The notes: a model not told the origin generated them from the sequence alone. Counted from the first letter of the stretch, positions 26,901 to 37,182 are shown. The stretch: DNA of 64,000 bases from Roseburia porci (GCF_009695765.1 NZ_VUNI01000010.1:30144-94143); one strand, 5' to 3'. Made by a program: numbers and translations.

Positions 26901-28196
26901 TTATTCTTCCACAGTTTCTTCTGCGTTTAATTCCGTGATTCCATCAATGCGAAGTGTAAAATACGGTGCTGACCGGTATTTTGACTCCGCAAAATACGTA
27001 CATCCATCCTCCGATGTAATTGCCTCCACAGTTTCTCCCGGATAGACCACCTCTCCATTCTCTTCATTCAGTAAAGAAAGATCTACTTTTGCTTCTGAAA
27101 CACTCCCGCCGCTCACGGTAAATGTCGATGTGTCAAAAACTTTACATGTTCCATCTGAGATTGCTGCTTCAATTTCTTCGACTTTCGCTTCAGTTCCATC
27201 CGCAGTCTCCGGTCCGAGCTGCGTGATCTTCACTGCATTTTCAGCATATCCACCGCACCAGTCCTGCGGAAGTTTTTCCTTATGTAATGCCTTTTTAAAA
27301 AGTTCAAGATAATATGTTTTCCAGTTGCTTACTGCACTTGTCAGGGAAGCCGTCGGTGCAGTCTCTGACAGATCTGCGTTGCAACCCACATAATAAATAA
27401 TCTGTCCCGCATCTTTTCTTGCCTGGATTGCTGCCGGAACTCCGGTTGATCCATCGTGCTGTCCAATGATCACGCATCCCAGATTCATAAGTGTGTCTGC
27501 TGCTGTTGTCTCAAGTTCCATATCATAATCCGTATGTGTATACTCGACATTCATGACCACATTGGAAACCACAGATTTTATTCCCAGATAAAAAGCGGTA
27601 TAATCGGAAACATTCTCTGCATCCGGATAAGAACCTACATATCCGATCCGGACTCTACCCTCTTCATCCATACTTCCTTCCGGAATCTGATTGCCTTTTA
27701 GCATTTCCTCCAGTTTCATGCCTGCAACCACACCAGATACATATCTTGCTTCATAAATATCGGTATATGCGTTGTAAAAATTATCGATCTGCGAAATCGC
27801 CGCATAATCTCCTCCTATACATACAAAGTTTACGTCCGGAAACTTTTCTGCGGCTTTCTTTATGTAATCCTGATGTACTCTGCTGTTTGCAATGATCAGA
27901 CTGCATCCATCCTCTGTAAGCGACTTTGCTGCATCATAGCAGACATCCGATCCATCAATTCTGGTCTTCCATTCAATATTATTTTCTGATATTCCAAGTT
28001 TCTTTGCTGCTGCCTGAATGCCATTAATATGAGCTTTTGTATAGCTTTCTGTTTCATCGCCATTTAAGATCACACCAACTTTAAGTTCTGGCAAAGCCTC
28101 TTTCTTTCTGACATTTGCCCGTTCAGCCTGAATGCTTCCTTCTAATAATGCTGCGAATAACACAACGACCAGCAAAGCACTTACGAATCTCTTCAT
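26901..28196 (-). CDS. BMP/Med-family substrate-binding protein
   Basis: A 431-residue exported protein of the basic membrane protein (PnrA/Med) fold, usually the nucleoside-binding lipoprotein of an ABC importer. The signal peptide (1-24, ALLVVVLFAALLEGSIQA) has no lipobox cysteine. The mature protein begins LKVGVILNGDETESYTKAHINGI, followed by family blocks GCSLIIANSR, FVCIGGDY, RVRIGYVGS and CVIIGQHDGSTGVPAAI. The C-terminal 90 residues (VFDTSTFTVSGG onward) add a domain not needed for binding. No permease or ATPase is near. It lies 12 bp after the rhomboid-like gene and likely shares its transcript. Confidence 0.85.
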   Translation of the reverse strand: MKRFVSALLVVVLFAALLEGSIQAERANVRKKEALPELKVGVILNGDETESYTKAHINGIQAAAKKLGISENNIEWKTRIDGSDVCYDAAKSLTEDGCSLIIANSRVHQDYIKKAAEKFPDVNFVCIGGDYAAISQIDNFYNAYTDIYEARYVSGVVAGMKLEEMLKGNQIPEGSMDEEGRVRIGYVGSYPDAENVSDYTAFYLGIKSVVSNVVMNVEYTHTDYDMELETTAADTLMNLGCVIIGQHDGSTGVPAAIQARKDAGQIIYYVGCNADLSETAPTASLTSAVSNWKTYYLELFKKALHKEKLPQDWCGGYAENAVKITQLGPETADGTEAKVEEIEAAISDGTCKVFDTSTFTVSGGSVSEAKVDLSLLNEENGEVVYPGETVEAITSEDGCTYFAESKYRSAPYFTLRIDGITELNAEETVEE

Positions 28197-28208
28197 TCTG
28201 ATACTCTC

Positions 28209-29108
28209 CTAATTCATTCGTTTTACATGCTTATGTGTAAACAGATGATCCTGACAGTATTCATAATTGCCCTCACACTTTGAACAATAACGGAATACCA
28301 GATTTGGATCATCTAACTCCGTGCGGCCACAGATTGCACATTTATGTTTGCTGATTCCAGATCCCGGTCTTGGTTCAGCTGCAAACTGCGCACGAAATTC
28401 TTTCTGTCTTTTCTTTTGTTTTCTTGAGACACGCTGTTTTGTAAAATAAAAGAAAAGTCCAAGGTTGATCAGTGCAAACACAATCTGGGCACTTAGCACA
28501 ACTCCCATGATCATACCAACATTATGCCCAAGAACAGAGCCAAACTGGCTTCCAACACGGAAATTTTCGTAAATCTCATAAGCCAGATCTGCGAAATAAA
28601 GAGCCAGCATCCATTTCATTTTAATCGGCAAAACAAAATACAGATTCACGGTCGCATCCGGCATGCATAATGCAAGCGCCATAAACGTGGTCAACAGTAA
28701 ATAATAGGTCGTCAGGCTGACATTCACGCCGGAAAGTCCGGTCAGAAGATAACATACAAAATATGTGATGAGACCTCCAATATCACTGAGAATGATTCCA
28801 CCTATGAAATAAACATTCATCTTAAAACTTCCAAAGATCTGTTCCAGTGTGTGTCCCATCGGAATCAGGCAGATCAGAAACAGCAATGTGAAAACAAGTT
28901 TTCCTGACGGTGGAATCAGAATCCATGTCACAAGCCTCCAGATCTGACCATGTAAGATCGCATTGACATTGAATGTCAGGAAATCAAACAGACCACTTGC
29001 AAGATAACTGATTGCATAGCCGATCAAAATTGCAATGATCAGATATCTGTGTATATCCGGGATTGCATACCTTCCCCATTTTCGCTCTAATTTATCCATC
29101 CAGTTCAT
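28209..29108 (-). CDS. Rhomboid-like membrane protein with C-terminal zinc ribbon, probably inactive
   Basis: A 299-residue protein with a six-helix rhomboid-like core (about 20-225) and a cysteine-rich tail. WRLVTWILIP (57-66) matches the rhomboid WRLLTP block, and GHNVGMIMG (H195) matches the last-helix histidine. The serine of GxSG is not at its usual place: the helix reads LTTYYLLLTT. It is therefore probably a pseudoprotease. The tail has CAIC (257-260), CSKC (275-278), C285 and nearby histidines, likely two zinc sites. The ATG at 29108 follows AGGAGAG. It is 12 bp upstream of the BMP-type gene, so the two may work together on an exported or membrane client. Confidence 0.8.
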   Translation of the reverse strand: MNWMDKLERKWGRYAIPDIHRYLIIAILIGYAISYLASGLFDFLTFNVNAILHGQIWRLVTWILIPPSGKLVFTLLFLICLIPMGHTLEQIFGSFKMNVYFIGGIILSDIGGLITYFVCYLLTGLSGVNVSLTTYYLLLTTFMALALCMPDATVNLYFVLPIKMKWMLALYFADLAYEIYENFRVGSQFGSVLGHNVGMIMGVVLSAQIVFALINLGLFFYFTKQRVSRKQKKRQKEFRAQFAAEPRPGSGISKHKCAICGRTELDDPNLVFRYCSKCEGNYEYCQDHLFTHKHVKRMN

Positions 29109-29240
29109 ATAATCTCTCCTGTCCAGCAACGTTATGATGCTGTTTTAAAACGTATTTTATGCAGATTTTATTATATCGACTTCTCCCCTCAATTGTCAAC
29201 GCAGCAGCACATTCTTCATAAAATGTTTAGAAACCCCGTA

Positions 29241-29269
29241 TTGTTTTTTGCATTTTCCTATCGTATAAT
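29241..29269 (+). promoter_or_regulatory. Candidate promoter of the CoA-dehydratase activase
   Basis: TTGTTT (29241-29246), 17-bp spacer, TATAAT (29264-29269). The leader to the ATG at 29364 holds a small hairpin, GTACTT/AAGTAC (29333-29350), just before the ribosome-binding site CGGAGG. Confidence 0.6.
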
Positions 29270-29363
29270 GTAAGGAGTTTGCTTATAACATATAATAAGT
29301 AGAAAAGCATAAAAGATACTATTACGATACAAGTACTTTCCAGGAAGTACAACGGAGGATAAT

Positions 29364-32300
29364 ATGGAAAACAATACGTTACACAAATTGGGTATTGACA
29401 TTGGTTCAACAACCGTAAAAGTTGCAGTACTGGATGATAAAGACGAACTGCTTTTTTCCGATTACGAACGTCACTTTGCCAATATCAGGGAAACTCTTTC
29501 TTCCCTTTTACAAAAAGCCTTTGATGCACTCGGCGATCGTAAAGTTGCACCAATGATCACCGGATCTGGTGGATTGACCCTTGCCAAGCATCTGAATGTT
29601 CCATTTGTTCAGGAGGTAATTTCCGTATCTACCGCATTACAGCATTATGCTCCGCAGACAGATGTTGCCATCGAGCTTGGTGGCGAAGATGCAAAGATCA
29701 TCTATTTTGAAGGTGGCAATGTAGAACAGCGTATGAACGGAATCTGTGCCGGTGGAACCGGTTCCTTTATCGATCAGATGGCATCCCTGATTCAGACAGA
29801 CGCAACCGGTCTGAACGAATATGCCAAAAACTATAAAGCGATCTATCCGATTGCAGCCCGCTGTGGTGTATTTGCCAAAACAGATATCCAGCCACTGATC
29901 AACGAAGGCGCAACCCGCGAAGATTTATCTGCCTCCATTTTCCAGGCAGTTGTAAATCAGACAATCAGTGGACTTGCCTGTGGTAAACCAATCCGTGGCC
30001 ATGTCGCATTTCTTGGAGGACCTCTGCATTTCCTCGACCAGTTAAAAGCCGCATTTATCCGCACTTTGAATCTGGACGACGAGCATGCGATCACCCCTGA
30101 GAATTCCCACCTGTTTGCAGCAATTGGTTCTGCCTTGAATTATAAGGAAGATCATGTCACAACACTTTCTGATCTTGTGAACAAGCTTTCTTCCGATATA
30201 CATATGGAATTCGAAGTTGCCCGTATGGAACCTCTTTTTGCCGATCAGGCTGCTTATGATGAATTTACCAGACGGCATCAGAATAACCATGTAAAAACTG
30301 CAGATCTTTCCACCTACGAAGGTAACTGTTACCTTGGAATTGATGCCGGTTCTACCACAACCAAAATCGCACTGGTCAGTGAGTCCGGCGACCTTTTATA
30401 TTCGTTTTACAGCAACAACAACGGAAGCCCGCTTGCAACTGCGATCCGTTCTATCCAGGAAATCTACTCCCTTCTTCCAGAGAAGGCTCATATTGTACAT
30501 TCCTGCTCTACCGGCTACGGAGAAGCTTTGTTAAAAGCAGCTTTAATGCTGGATGAAGGAGAAGTTGAGACGGTTGCACATTATTATGCGGCTGCATTCT
30601 TTGACCCTAAGGTAGACTGTATCTTAGACATCGGTGGTCAGGATATGAAATGTATCAAGATCAAAAATCACACCGTTGACTCTGTACAGTTAAACGAAGC
30701 ATGCTCTTCCGGCTGTGGTTCCTTTATCGAAACGTTTGCAAAATCATTGAATTTCTCTGTTCAGGACTTTGCAAAAGAAGCATTATTTGCAAAAAACCCG
30801 ATCGACCTCGGAACACGATGCACCGTATTTATGAACTCCAAAGTTAAACAGGCACAGAAGGAAGGAGCAACCGTTTCCGATATTTCCGCAGGTCTTGCAT
30901 ATTCTGTAATTAAAAATGCATTATATAAGGTAATCAAATTATCCGATGCGAAGGATCTTGGTGAAAATATCGTTGTCCAGGGTGGAACTTTCTATAACGA
31001 TGCGGTTTTGCGAAGCTTTGAAAAAATTGCCGGTGTACACGCTACCCGTCCGGACATTGCCGGAATCATGGGTGCATTCGGTTGTGCTCTGATTGCAAGA
31101 GAACGTCATGAGGAAGGCTATCAGACAACAATGCTTACCATTGATCAGATCAATCAGCTGACCTATGAAACCAAACTTGCAAGATGTCAGGGATGTACCA
31201 ACCACTGTCTGCTCACGATCAACAAATTCTCTGACAACAGACAGTACATCACCGGAAACCGTTGTGAACGCGGTCTTGGAAAAGAAAAAAATAAAGAAAA
31301 CATTCCAAACCTGTTTGAATATAAAAACAAGCGTATTTTTGACTATAAACCGCTTTCCAAAGAAGAGGCAAAACGTGGAACCGTTGGTCTTCCAAGAGTA
31401 CTGAATATGTACGAGAACTTCCCATTCTGGGCTACATTCTTTACAAAACTTGGATTCCGTTTCGTACTCTCACCACAGTCCACTCGTAAAATTTATGAAC
31501 TCGGAATCGAGTCCATTCCAAGTGAATCGGAATGTTATCCGGCCAAACTTGCACATGGTCATGTTTCCTGGCTCATCCATCAGAATGTAGATTTTATTTT
31601 CTATCCGGCAATTCCATATGAACGCAAGGAATTCCCGGATGCAAACAACCATTACAACTGTCCGATCGTTACCTCATACTCTGAGAACATCAAAAATAAT
31701 GTGGATGAGATCACCTCCGGACAGATGCGTTTCCTGAATCCATTTATGGCTTTTACAAACGAAGAAACACTCTCCCAACAGCTTGTGGCATGTTTCACAA
31801 AAGAATTCGGCATTCCGGAAAGTGAAATCCGCAATGCAGTATCCGATGCATGGAAAGAGCTTGAAGTCGTACGTCTGGAAGTCCGCCAGAAAGGGGAAGA
31901 AGTCTTAAAATATATGGAAGAGACTGGAAAACGTGGTATCGTGCTTGCAGGCCGTCCATACCATGTTGACCCGGAAATCAACCACGGTATTCCGGAACTG
32001 ATCAATTCCTATGGAATCTGTGTTCTGACCGAAGATTCTGTATCACATTTAGGTAATGTAGAACGTCCTCTTATCGTTATGGATCAGTGGATGTACCATT
32101 CACGCCTTTATGCGGCAGCAAACTTTGTAAAAACAAGAGATGATCTTGACCTCATCCAGTTAAATTCCTTCGGATGTGGTCTGGATGCTGTTACAACCGA
32201 TTGCGTAAATGATATTTTATCCGGTTCCGGCAAAATCTATACCTGCCTGAAGATTGATGAAGTCAACAACCTTGGTGCTGCAAGAATCCGTATACGTTCT

Positions 32301-33635
32301 CTTCTTTCTGCCATCCGTGTCAGAGAAAAGAAACACGAAAAACGCACGATCAAACCTTCGAATTATGAGCGTGTAATATTCACAGAAGAAATGAAAAAAG
32401 CAGGATATACGATCATCTGTCCACAGATGTCTCCAATCCACTTTGAACTTCTTCTTCCTGCTTTCCAGGCTGCCGGTTATCATTTATCCATCCCGGATAT
32501 CCCGGCAAGAGAATGTGTGGACGTCGGATTAAAATACGTAAATAACGATGCCTGCTACCCTTCCCTGATCGTTGTCGGTCAGATTATGGCTGCTGTCATG
32601 TCCGGTAAATATGATATGAATAAAACAGCAATCCTGATCTCCCAGACAGGTGGCGGATGCCGTGCGACAAACTACATCGGTTTTATCCGCCGTGCCCTGA
32701 TTAAGGCCGGATATCCGGATGTTCCGGTTATCTCGATCAATATGGTAGGACTTGAGAAAAACCCTGGATTCACCTTCACGCCAAAGCTGATCCAGCATGG
32801 ACTTTATGCACTTGAATTCGGAGATATCTTCATGCGTTGTCTGTACCGCGTAAGACCATACGAAGCAGTACCAGGATCTGCCAATGCACTGCACGAAAAA
32901 TGGAAAAAGAAAGTAATTGAATTTGTCTCACAGGATAAAATTCTTTCTCACAGAACTTACCGTAAGATGTGCCGTGAGATCATCCGTGACTTTGACAATC
33001 TGCCAATGCTCGATATCAAAAAGCCTCGTGTCGGTGTTGTCGGTGAGATCCTCGTTAAATTCCATCCGGTAGCAAACAACTACGTTGTTGACCTTTTGGA
33101 ATCCGAGGGAGCGGAAGCAGTCGTTCCGGATCTTACAGACTTCCTGCTCTACTGCTGTTACAACCAGAACTTTAAAACAGATTATCTTGGTGATTCCAAG
33201 AAAGCGAAACGCATAAATAATCTGTTAATCAAATTCTTTGAATGGCTTAGAAAAGATGCACGTGATGAACTTGCAAAGAGTAAACATTTTGAACCGACTG
33301 CCTACATCCAGGATACCGCAGAATCCGCCAAACATATTGTTTCCATCGGAAACCAGACTGGTGAAGGCTGGTTCCTGACCGGTGAAATGATCGAACTCAT
33401 CCACCAGGGAGCAACCAATATTATCTGCGCACAGCCATTTGCATGTCTGCCAAACCACATTGTTGGTAAGGGTGTTATCAAAGAACTGCGCCATGAATAT
33501 CCAACTGCCAATATTGTTGCGATTGACTATGATCCAGGTGCATCCGAAGTTAACCAGCTGAACCGAATCAAGCTGATGCTTTCTACTGCACAGAAAAACC
33601 TGAAAAAAGAACTTGAATCCGGACAGCACAACTAA
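29364..33635 (+). CDS. Giant double-ASKHA acyl-CoA dehydratase activase (DUF2229)
   Basis: A 1423-residue protein with two activator ATPase domains of the HgdC/BadF/BcrA type (about 5-265 and 322-582). Each starts with an IDIGSTT or IDAGSTT phosphate loop. Each has a cysteine pair for a 4Fe-4S cluster: C128 with C167, and C447 with C486. A four-cysteine motif follows (C608, C611, C615, C634). Then come a DUF2229 region and a C-terminal part resembling the dehydratase component. Activators of this class use ATP to inject low-potential electrons into 2-hydroxyacyl-CoA dehydratases; here activator and a dehydratase-like partner are fused. No CoA-ester pathway genes adjoin it, so its substrate is unknown. 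Confidence 0.9.
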   Translation: MENNTLHKLGIDIGSTTVKVAVLDDKDELLFSDYERHFANIRETLSSLLQKAFDALGDRKVAPMITGSGGLTLAKHLNVPFVQEVISVSTALQHYAPQTDVAIELGGEDAKIIYFEGGNVEQRMNGICAGGTGSFIDQMASLIQTDATGLNEYAKNYKAIYPIAARCGVFAKTDIQPLINEGATREDLSASIFQAVVNQTISGLACGKPIRGHVAFLGGPLHFLDQLKAAFIRTLNLDDEHAITPENSHLFAAIGSALNYKEDHVTTLSDLVNKLSSDIHMEFEVARMEPLFADQAAYDEFTRRHQNNHVKTADLSTYEGNCYLGIDAGSTTTKIALVSESGDLLYSFYSNNNGSPLATAIRSIQEIYSLLPEKAHIVHSCSTGYGEALLKAALMLDEGEVETVAHYYAAAFFDPKVDCILDIGGQDMKCIKIKNHTVDSVQLNEACSSGCGSFIETFAKSLNFSVQDFAKEALFAKNPIDLGTRCTVFMNSKVKQAQKEGATVSDISAGLAYSVIKNALYKVIKLSDAKDLGENIVVQGGTFYNDAVLRSFEKIAGVHATRPDIAGIMGAFGCALIARERHEEGYQTTMLTIDQINQLTYETKLARCQGCTNHCLLTINKFSDNRQYITGNRCERGLGKEKNKENIPNLFEYKNKRIFDYKPLSKEEAKRGTVGLPRVLNMYENFPFWATFFTKLGFRFVLSPQSTRKIYELGIESIPSESECYPAKLAHGHVSWLIHQNVDFIFYPAIPYERKEFPDANNHYNCPIVTSYSENIKNNVDEITSGQMRFLNPFMAFTNEETLSQQLVACFTKEFGIPESEIRNAVSDAWKELEVVRLEVRQKGEEVLKYMEETGKRGIVLAGRPYHVDPEINHGIPELINSYGICVLTEDSVSHLGNVERPLIVMDQWMYHSRLYAAANFVKTRDDLDLIQLNSFGCGLDAVTTDCVNDILSGSGKIYTCLKIDEVNNLGAARIRIRSLLSAIRVREKKHEKRTIKPSNYERVIFTEEMKKAGYTIICPQMSPIHFELLLPAFQAAGYHLSIPDIPARECVDVGLKYVNNDACYPSLIVVGQIMAAVMSGKYDMNKTAILISQTGGGCRATNYIGFIRRALIKAGYPDVPVISINMVGLEKNPGFTFTPKLIQHGLYALEFGDIFMRCLYRVRPYEAVPGSANALHEKWKKKVIEFVSQDKILSHRTYRKMCREIIRDFDNLPMLDIKKPRVGVVGEILVKFHPVANNYVVDLLESEGAEAVVPDLTDFLLYCCYNQNFKTDYLGDSKKAKRINNLLIKFFEWLRKDARDELAKSKHFEPTAYIQDTAESAKHIVSIGNQTGEGWFLTGEMIELIHQGATNIICAQPFACLPNHIVGKGVIKELRHEYPTANIVAIDYDPGASEVNQLNRIKLMLSTAQKNLKKELESGQHN

Positions 33636-33643
33636 TACATAGC

Positions 33644-33677
33644 AAGAAGCCCTGGTATGGCGACCAGGGTTTCTTTT
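33644..33677 (+). terminator. Terminator of the activase gene
   Basis: AGAAGCCCTGGT and ACCAGGGTTTCT pair with a short loop (33645-33674), followed by TTTT. It lies 10 bp after the stop. Confidence 0.88.
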
Positions 33678-33714
33678 GATTTACACTTTATTTATTTAAG
33701 GATTTAACTATGGC

Positions 33715-33738
33715 ATAACGTTTTAAAGCGAACGTTAT
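33715..33738. other. Inverted repeat after the flavodoxin gene
   Basis: ATAACGTT (33715-33722) and AACGTTAT (33731-33738) are perfect complements around 8 bp. There is no T run, so it may be a transcript-end structure or a protein site rather than an ordinary terminator. Confidence 0.4.
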
Positions 33739-33748
33739 CAAACTTTAT

Positions 33749-34185
33749 TTATGCATTTGCTGCAAGCTGCTTACCTAAGTTTTCGCAATCAGCCAATACA
33801 TCGCTATCCGGTGTTTCATTGCAGATCAGACCTTCTCCGTTTAATACGGTTGCGCCCGCACTGCTCATGCGGTCTACCCAGTCTCTCATCCACTGTCCGT
33901 CGCCCCATCCATAAGAGCCAAACAGAGCAATGGTCTTGCCTGAAACATAAGCGCCTCTAATTCAGTTACAAAAGGCTCCATCTCGCCTTCTTCGAGAACT
34001 TCTGCGCCCATTGCCGGGCAGCCAAGTGCGAAGGCTTTTTCATTTTTCAGTTCGTCAATTGAAGCGCTGCTTACGTCGATGACGTCTGCTTCCTGTCCCG
34101 CTGCAGTAATTCCAGCACCAACAGCTTCCGCCATTGCCTGTGTATTTCCTGACTGTGACCAATATACAACACTCACTTTACTCAT
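33749..34185 (-). pseudogene. Flavodoxin, frameshifted
   Basis: The first part reads as a flavodoxin from the ATG at 34185: KVSVVYWSQSGNTQAMA with the FMN phosphate loop, then ALGCPAMGAEVLEEGEMEPF. At about 33945-33950 the frame breaks after VTELEAL. The rest (SGKTIALFGSYGWGDGQWM to the TAA at 33749-33751) continues in another frame and is a normal flavodoxin C-terminus. The whole is one base short of 146 codons, so a single-base deletion explains it. Either the gene is broken or this is a sequencing error; no clear slippery heptamer is present. It follows DUF3793 and may share its promoter. Flavodoxin replaces ferredoxin when iron is scarce. Confidence 0.85.
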
Positions 34186-34263
34186 CCTGTGATGATCTCC
34201 TTTCCAATGATCTTCATTTATATCATACCTTATCACTGGGAATTTTCCGTTTGATATACAACA

Positions 34264-34881
34264 TTACACAGCTTTTTTTAACAGATCGTTCCCATAATAA
34301 TGTCTGATAATCTCTTCCATATGAATTCCGGATGCAAGCAGTTGTATCAGTGTCTCTTTTGCAGTCTCATACTGCTCAAAAAGGCGTTTTTTTGCTTCCA
34401 CATCCTGATACACTTTCCAGTAGCCGGAATACAGATATTGTTCACCTGCGTGATCAATAAAACCACGAACATCCTCGATGGGATAACCCAAAAGCAATCC
34501 CATCTCATGAGGAAATGTCTGTTCTCTGGTCATATATGAATGATAGCGAATCTGAAATGTTCTCAAAATGTATCCAAGTCCGAACTCTTTATATCCTTCT
34601 CTTTGAAAAAAATTACGGATATCTGTTCTGTTTATGTACTCTTCCAGCAGGTTTCTTCGAAAAAGAAGGAAGGTAATCCGATCTTCTAATTTCAACAGGC
34701 GGTAGAAACAAATGCCGGTATGCATAAGCACAGCTCGCAGGACTTTCTCATTTTCAGCAGGAATAATCAAAAGGTTCGAAATTTTTATACCGGTAATCAG
34801 TGGGGCACACTGTAATGCCAGCTGGGTCTCAATGCTCTTTCGATCCATTCCTTTCACAATTTCAAAAACTTCCTGACACAT
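34264..34881 (-). CDS. DUF3793 family protein
   Basis: A 205-residue cytosolic protein recognised as DUF3793 by CAPLITGIKISNLLII, the cysteine-containing middle and PHEMGLLLGYPIEDVRGFIDH. Its function is not established. It heads a small unit with the flavodoxin gene 78 bp downstream, and its promoter overlaps a GTTAG-N6-CTAAC palindrome also found at the Fur-family gene. A role in iron- or metal-limited metabolism is inferred from this context. Confidence 0.85.
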   Translation of the reverse strand: MCQEVFEIVKGMDRKSIETQLALQCAPLITGIKISNLLIIPAENEKVLRAVLMHTGICFYRLLKLEDRITFLLFRRNLLEEYINRTDIRNFFQREGYKEFGLGYILRTFQIRYHSYMTREQTFPHEMGLLLGYPIEDVRGFIDHAGEQYLYSGYWKVYQDVEAKKRLFEQYETAKETLIQLLASGIHMEEIIRHYYGNDLLKKAV

Positions 34882-34902
34882 ATGATCTCCTTAATTCGTG
34901 TG

Positions 34903-34955
34903 GTTAGTTATTTCTAACTTGTGTTTATAATACCTAATTTGTCATTTCGCGTCAA
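34903..34955 (-). promoter_or_regulatory. DUF3793-flavodoxin promoter with GTTAG-N6-CTAAC operator
   Basis: Minus-strand TTGACG (34950-34955), 17 bp, TATTAT (34927-34932). Between the -10 and the gene, over the expected start site, lies GTTAG-TTATTT-CTAAC (34903-34918), read on the minus strand as GTTAGAAATAACTAAC. The Fur-family gene promoter carries GTTAGAATATACTAAC. A further GTTAG half-site is at 34961-34965. The shared palindrome implies one regulator for both. Confidence 0.75.
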
Positions 34956-35010
34956 GAGGTGTTAGTGAGACTATGTATCATTAAGTTTATTTATAAAGCT
35001 CTGTATATGT

Positions 35011-35045
35011 AAAAACAGGGTGTGATCCCAAAAATCACACCCTGT
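35011..35045 (-). terminator. Terminator after the decayed membrane-protein gene
   Basis: ACAGGGTGTGAT (35015-35026) and ATCACACCCTGT (35034-35045) form a perfect 12-bp stem, followed on the minus strand by TTTT. Confidence 0.88.
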
Positions 35046-35063
35046 CCGCAGACATTATATTTT

Positions 35064-35600
35064 CTAATTTTCTTCTTTCTTTGCTTCACGTTTTGCGATC
35101 ATGGAATCGTAATTTGACATCAGCAGGTTCAGACCAAAACCAACGATCAGCGCCCATGCAGATCCTTTAAACGCAAGTACTGCTGCCATGATTGCTGCAA
35201 TACTCTTGTCCGTCGCACTCTTACAATACTCCATACCAATCCTTGCACATACATAAGCCTGGAACAGCAATGTGATTCCGGATCCTACCGGGACTACCGG
35301 ATTCATAAAGGAAACCACCGGAACAATGATCACACTGATAAATGTAGCAAGGCGGAAAGAAGCCATTCCACCCATCAGCGATTTCATTGCTTCTTTTCCC
35401 TCTTTATAACGGACGGCAACCGATACCGTCATACCAACCCATAATGGACCGGAAAGTGGAGGGAAAGGTGCAAATATCGCAAGAATCAGATTGCGAAGTC
35501 CACTGATGATATTCGATCTGTGGCGCAGCAAGCTCCCTGAGAATTCTGGACAACAGCGTCACACATATCAAAGCCTTTGGCTCTGGCGACGGAAAAAAAG
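35064..35600 (-). pseudogene. Remnant of a membrane-protein gene
   Basis: The readable 3' part (up to about 35500) encodes about 145 residues with four or so membrane helices: LILAIFAPFPPLSGPLW, VIIVPVVSFMNPVVPVGSG, and IVGFGLNLLMSNYDSM near the end. Just upstream another frame carries what looks like the preceding piece (ARAKGFDMCDAVVQNSQGA), so the frame has shifted at least once near 35500-35530. The start is gone, the sequence running into the pdxR-like stop at 35619. I do not recognise the family. A strong terminator still follows it, as expected of a once-working gene. Confidence 0.6.
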
Positions 35601-35618
35601 AACGCATTCCCCCCCTGT

Positions 35619-37046
35619 TTACTTTGTAATGATCTCGTATAATATGGCAACGATCCGGTCAATGTGCTCCAGATCGATTGAAGCATAGTTCATAACAAAC
35701 GTGTTGTCTTCCAATACTTTCCTTGTCCCCGCATGGTAATAATCAGACACCGGAACCATGCGGATTCCTCTTGTTTTTGCCAGCTGGACGATCTCCGACT
35801 CTTTTTTGCCGGTCATAATATGCATCAGAAAATGGATTCCGGTCTCTTCTCCAGATATCGAGATCAGCTTTCCAAGACTGCTTTGCTGGAAAGCCTGGAG
35901 AATCTGATCCCTTTTATTCTGATAATAATTCCGCAACCGGTTAATGTGCTTTTCAAAACTTCCATTTTCGATAAACCTTGCCAGCGTATACTGCTCAAAG
36001 TTTGAAACTGTACAGGAATAAAACGAAAGCTGCTCATAAAATTCTCTGGTCAGCGACTGCGGCAGTACCATATAACTGATTCGCACAGTGGATGCAAGCG
36101 TCTTGGAAAAAGTATTCATATAGATCACCTTTCCCGCTACGTCAATACTCTGAAGCGTCGGAATCGGCTTTCCCGTCAGCCGCAGTTCACTGTCATAGTC
36201 ATCCTCGATAATATAGCGCTCCTGTTTTTTGGCAGCCCATCCAAGAAGCTCATATCTTCTGCTGATCGGCATGACAATTCCGGTCGGGAAGTGATGGGAT
36301 GGTGAAATGTGTACAATATCAGCGCCTTCCTGTTCCAGTTTTTCCACCGAAATCCCTTCAGCGTCCATATCAATATACCTGCATGCCACTTTCATACTCT
36401 CGTAGACTTTTGCAATCTTAAGATATCCAGGATTCTCTACCGCATAGACTCTTCTGTTTCCAAGCAGCTGGATCAAAAGACCATACAGATATTCTGTTCC
36501 GGCTCCGACAATGATCTGTTCCGGTTTTACGTCCATACCGCGAAAATCCTTCAAATAAACCGCAATCGATTCACGAAGTTCCCGGATTCCCCCGCACGGT
36601 GAATTTGTCATCAGTTCGATTCTGCTGTCACTGAGCACCTCCCGGATTGTCTTCGTCCATATGGTAAAAGGGAAAATGTCACTGTCCGTCTGATTGCTGG
36701 AAAAATCTGCAAGATACCCCTGTGTCATTTTTTCGGTTCTCTTTGTTTTTACAGATTTTGTCTTTTTTCTTTCTCCTGACACATCAAGACCTGAAAGTGC
36801 ATATTTCAGATCCGAAACGTAAAATCCCTTTTTTACAACTGAATAAATATATCCTTCTGCCCTCAGCTGTTCATAAGCGCCTTCTACCGTAATGACACTT
36901 ATACCCAGATTTTTTGCAAATGTACGCTTCGATGGAAGCTTTGTACCTGCCAGCAGATTCCCCGTTACAATATCATCCCTGATACATTTATATAAATATT
37001 CATATAGAGAATCTGACCCTATATTTTCAAAACTGTACGTTAACAT
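35619..37046 (-). CDS. pdxR: MocR-type regulator, probably PdxR
   Basis: A 475-residue fusion of a GntR winged helix (about 1-75, SLYEYLYKCIRDDIVTGNLLAG, PSKRTFAKNLGIS) with a class I aminotransferase-like PLP domain (about 110-475). The PLP lysine is in NTFSKTLAS, the binding block in IIEDDYDSELRL. MocR proteins of this kind sense pyridoxal phosphate. The gene is divergent from pdxS-pdxT, which is the classic layout for PdxR, an activator of pdxST. RBS GGAG precedes the ATG. A candidate operator lies in the 136-bp gap. Confidence 0.9.
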   Translation of the reverse strand: MLTYSFENIGSDSLYEYLYKCIRDDIVTGNLLAGTKLPSKRTFAKNLGISVITVEGAYEQLRAEGYIYSVVKKGFYVSDLKYALSGLDVSGERKKTKSVKTKRTEKMTQGYLADFSSNQTDSDIFPFTIWTKTIREVLSDSRIELMTNSPCGGIRELRESIAVYLKDFRGMDVKPEQIIVGAGTEYLYGLLIQLLGNRRVYAVENPGYLKIAKVYESMKVACRYIDMDAEGISVEKLEQEGADIVHISPSHHFPTGIVMPISRRYELLGWAAKKQERYIIEDDYDSELRLTGKPIPTLQSIDVAGKVIYMNTFSKTLASTVRISYMVLPQSLTREFYEQLSFYSCTVSNFEQYTLARFIENGSFEKHINRLRNYYQNKRDQILQAFQQSSLGKLISISGEETGIHFLMHIMTGKKESEIVQLAKTRGIRMVPVSDYYHAGTRKVLEDNTFVMNYASIDLEHIDRIVAILYEIITK

Positions 37047-37090
37047 TTCTTTTTAATCTCCAAATCTGGTATTACTGAATATATTTATTT

Positions 37091-37110
37091 TGACCATTTA
37101 TCCAAGGTCA
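37091..37110. promoter_or_regulatory. Palindrome between pdxR and pdxS, candidate PdxR operator
   Basis: TGACC (37091-37095) and GGTCA (37106-37110) form an inverted repeat around 10 bp. A TATAAT element lies 10 bp further towards pdxS (37120-37125) with no good -35 at 17 bp, which fits an activator-dependent promoter. On the other strand TTGGAT and TATATT, 16 bp apart, could serve pdxR and overlap the repeat. Confidence 0.5.
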
Positions 37111-37182
37111 CACATTCATTATAATCATAGCCATATCAAAAGTAAAGAAAATCCCGCAGGATTTAAAGGAGGAAACCTATTT

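Noticed and set aside
29333..29350. Small inverted repeat GTACTT/AAGTAC in the activase leader as a riboswitch part
   Set aside because: Too short, no further conserved elements; only noted with the promoter.
33945..33950. Programmed frameshift in the flavodoxin gene
   Set aside because: No slippery heptamer with a clear downstream stimulator; a simple deletion is more likely.
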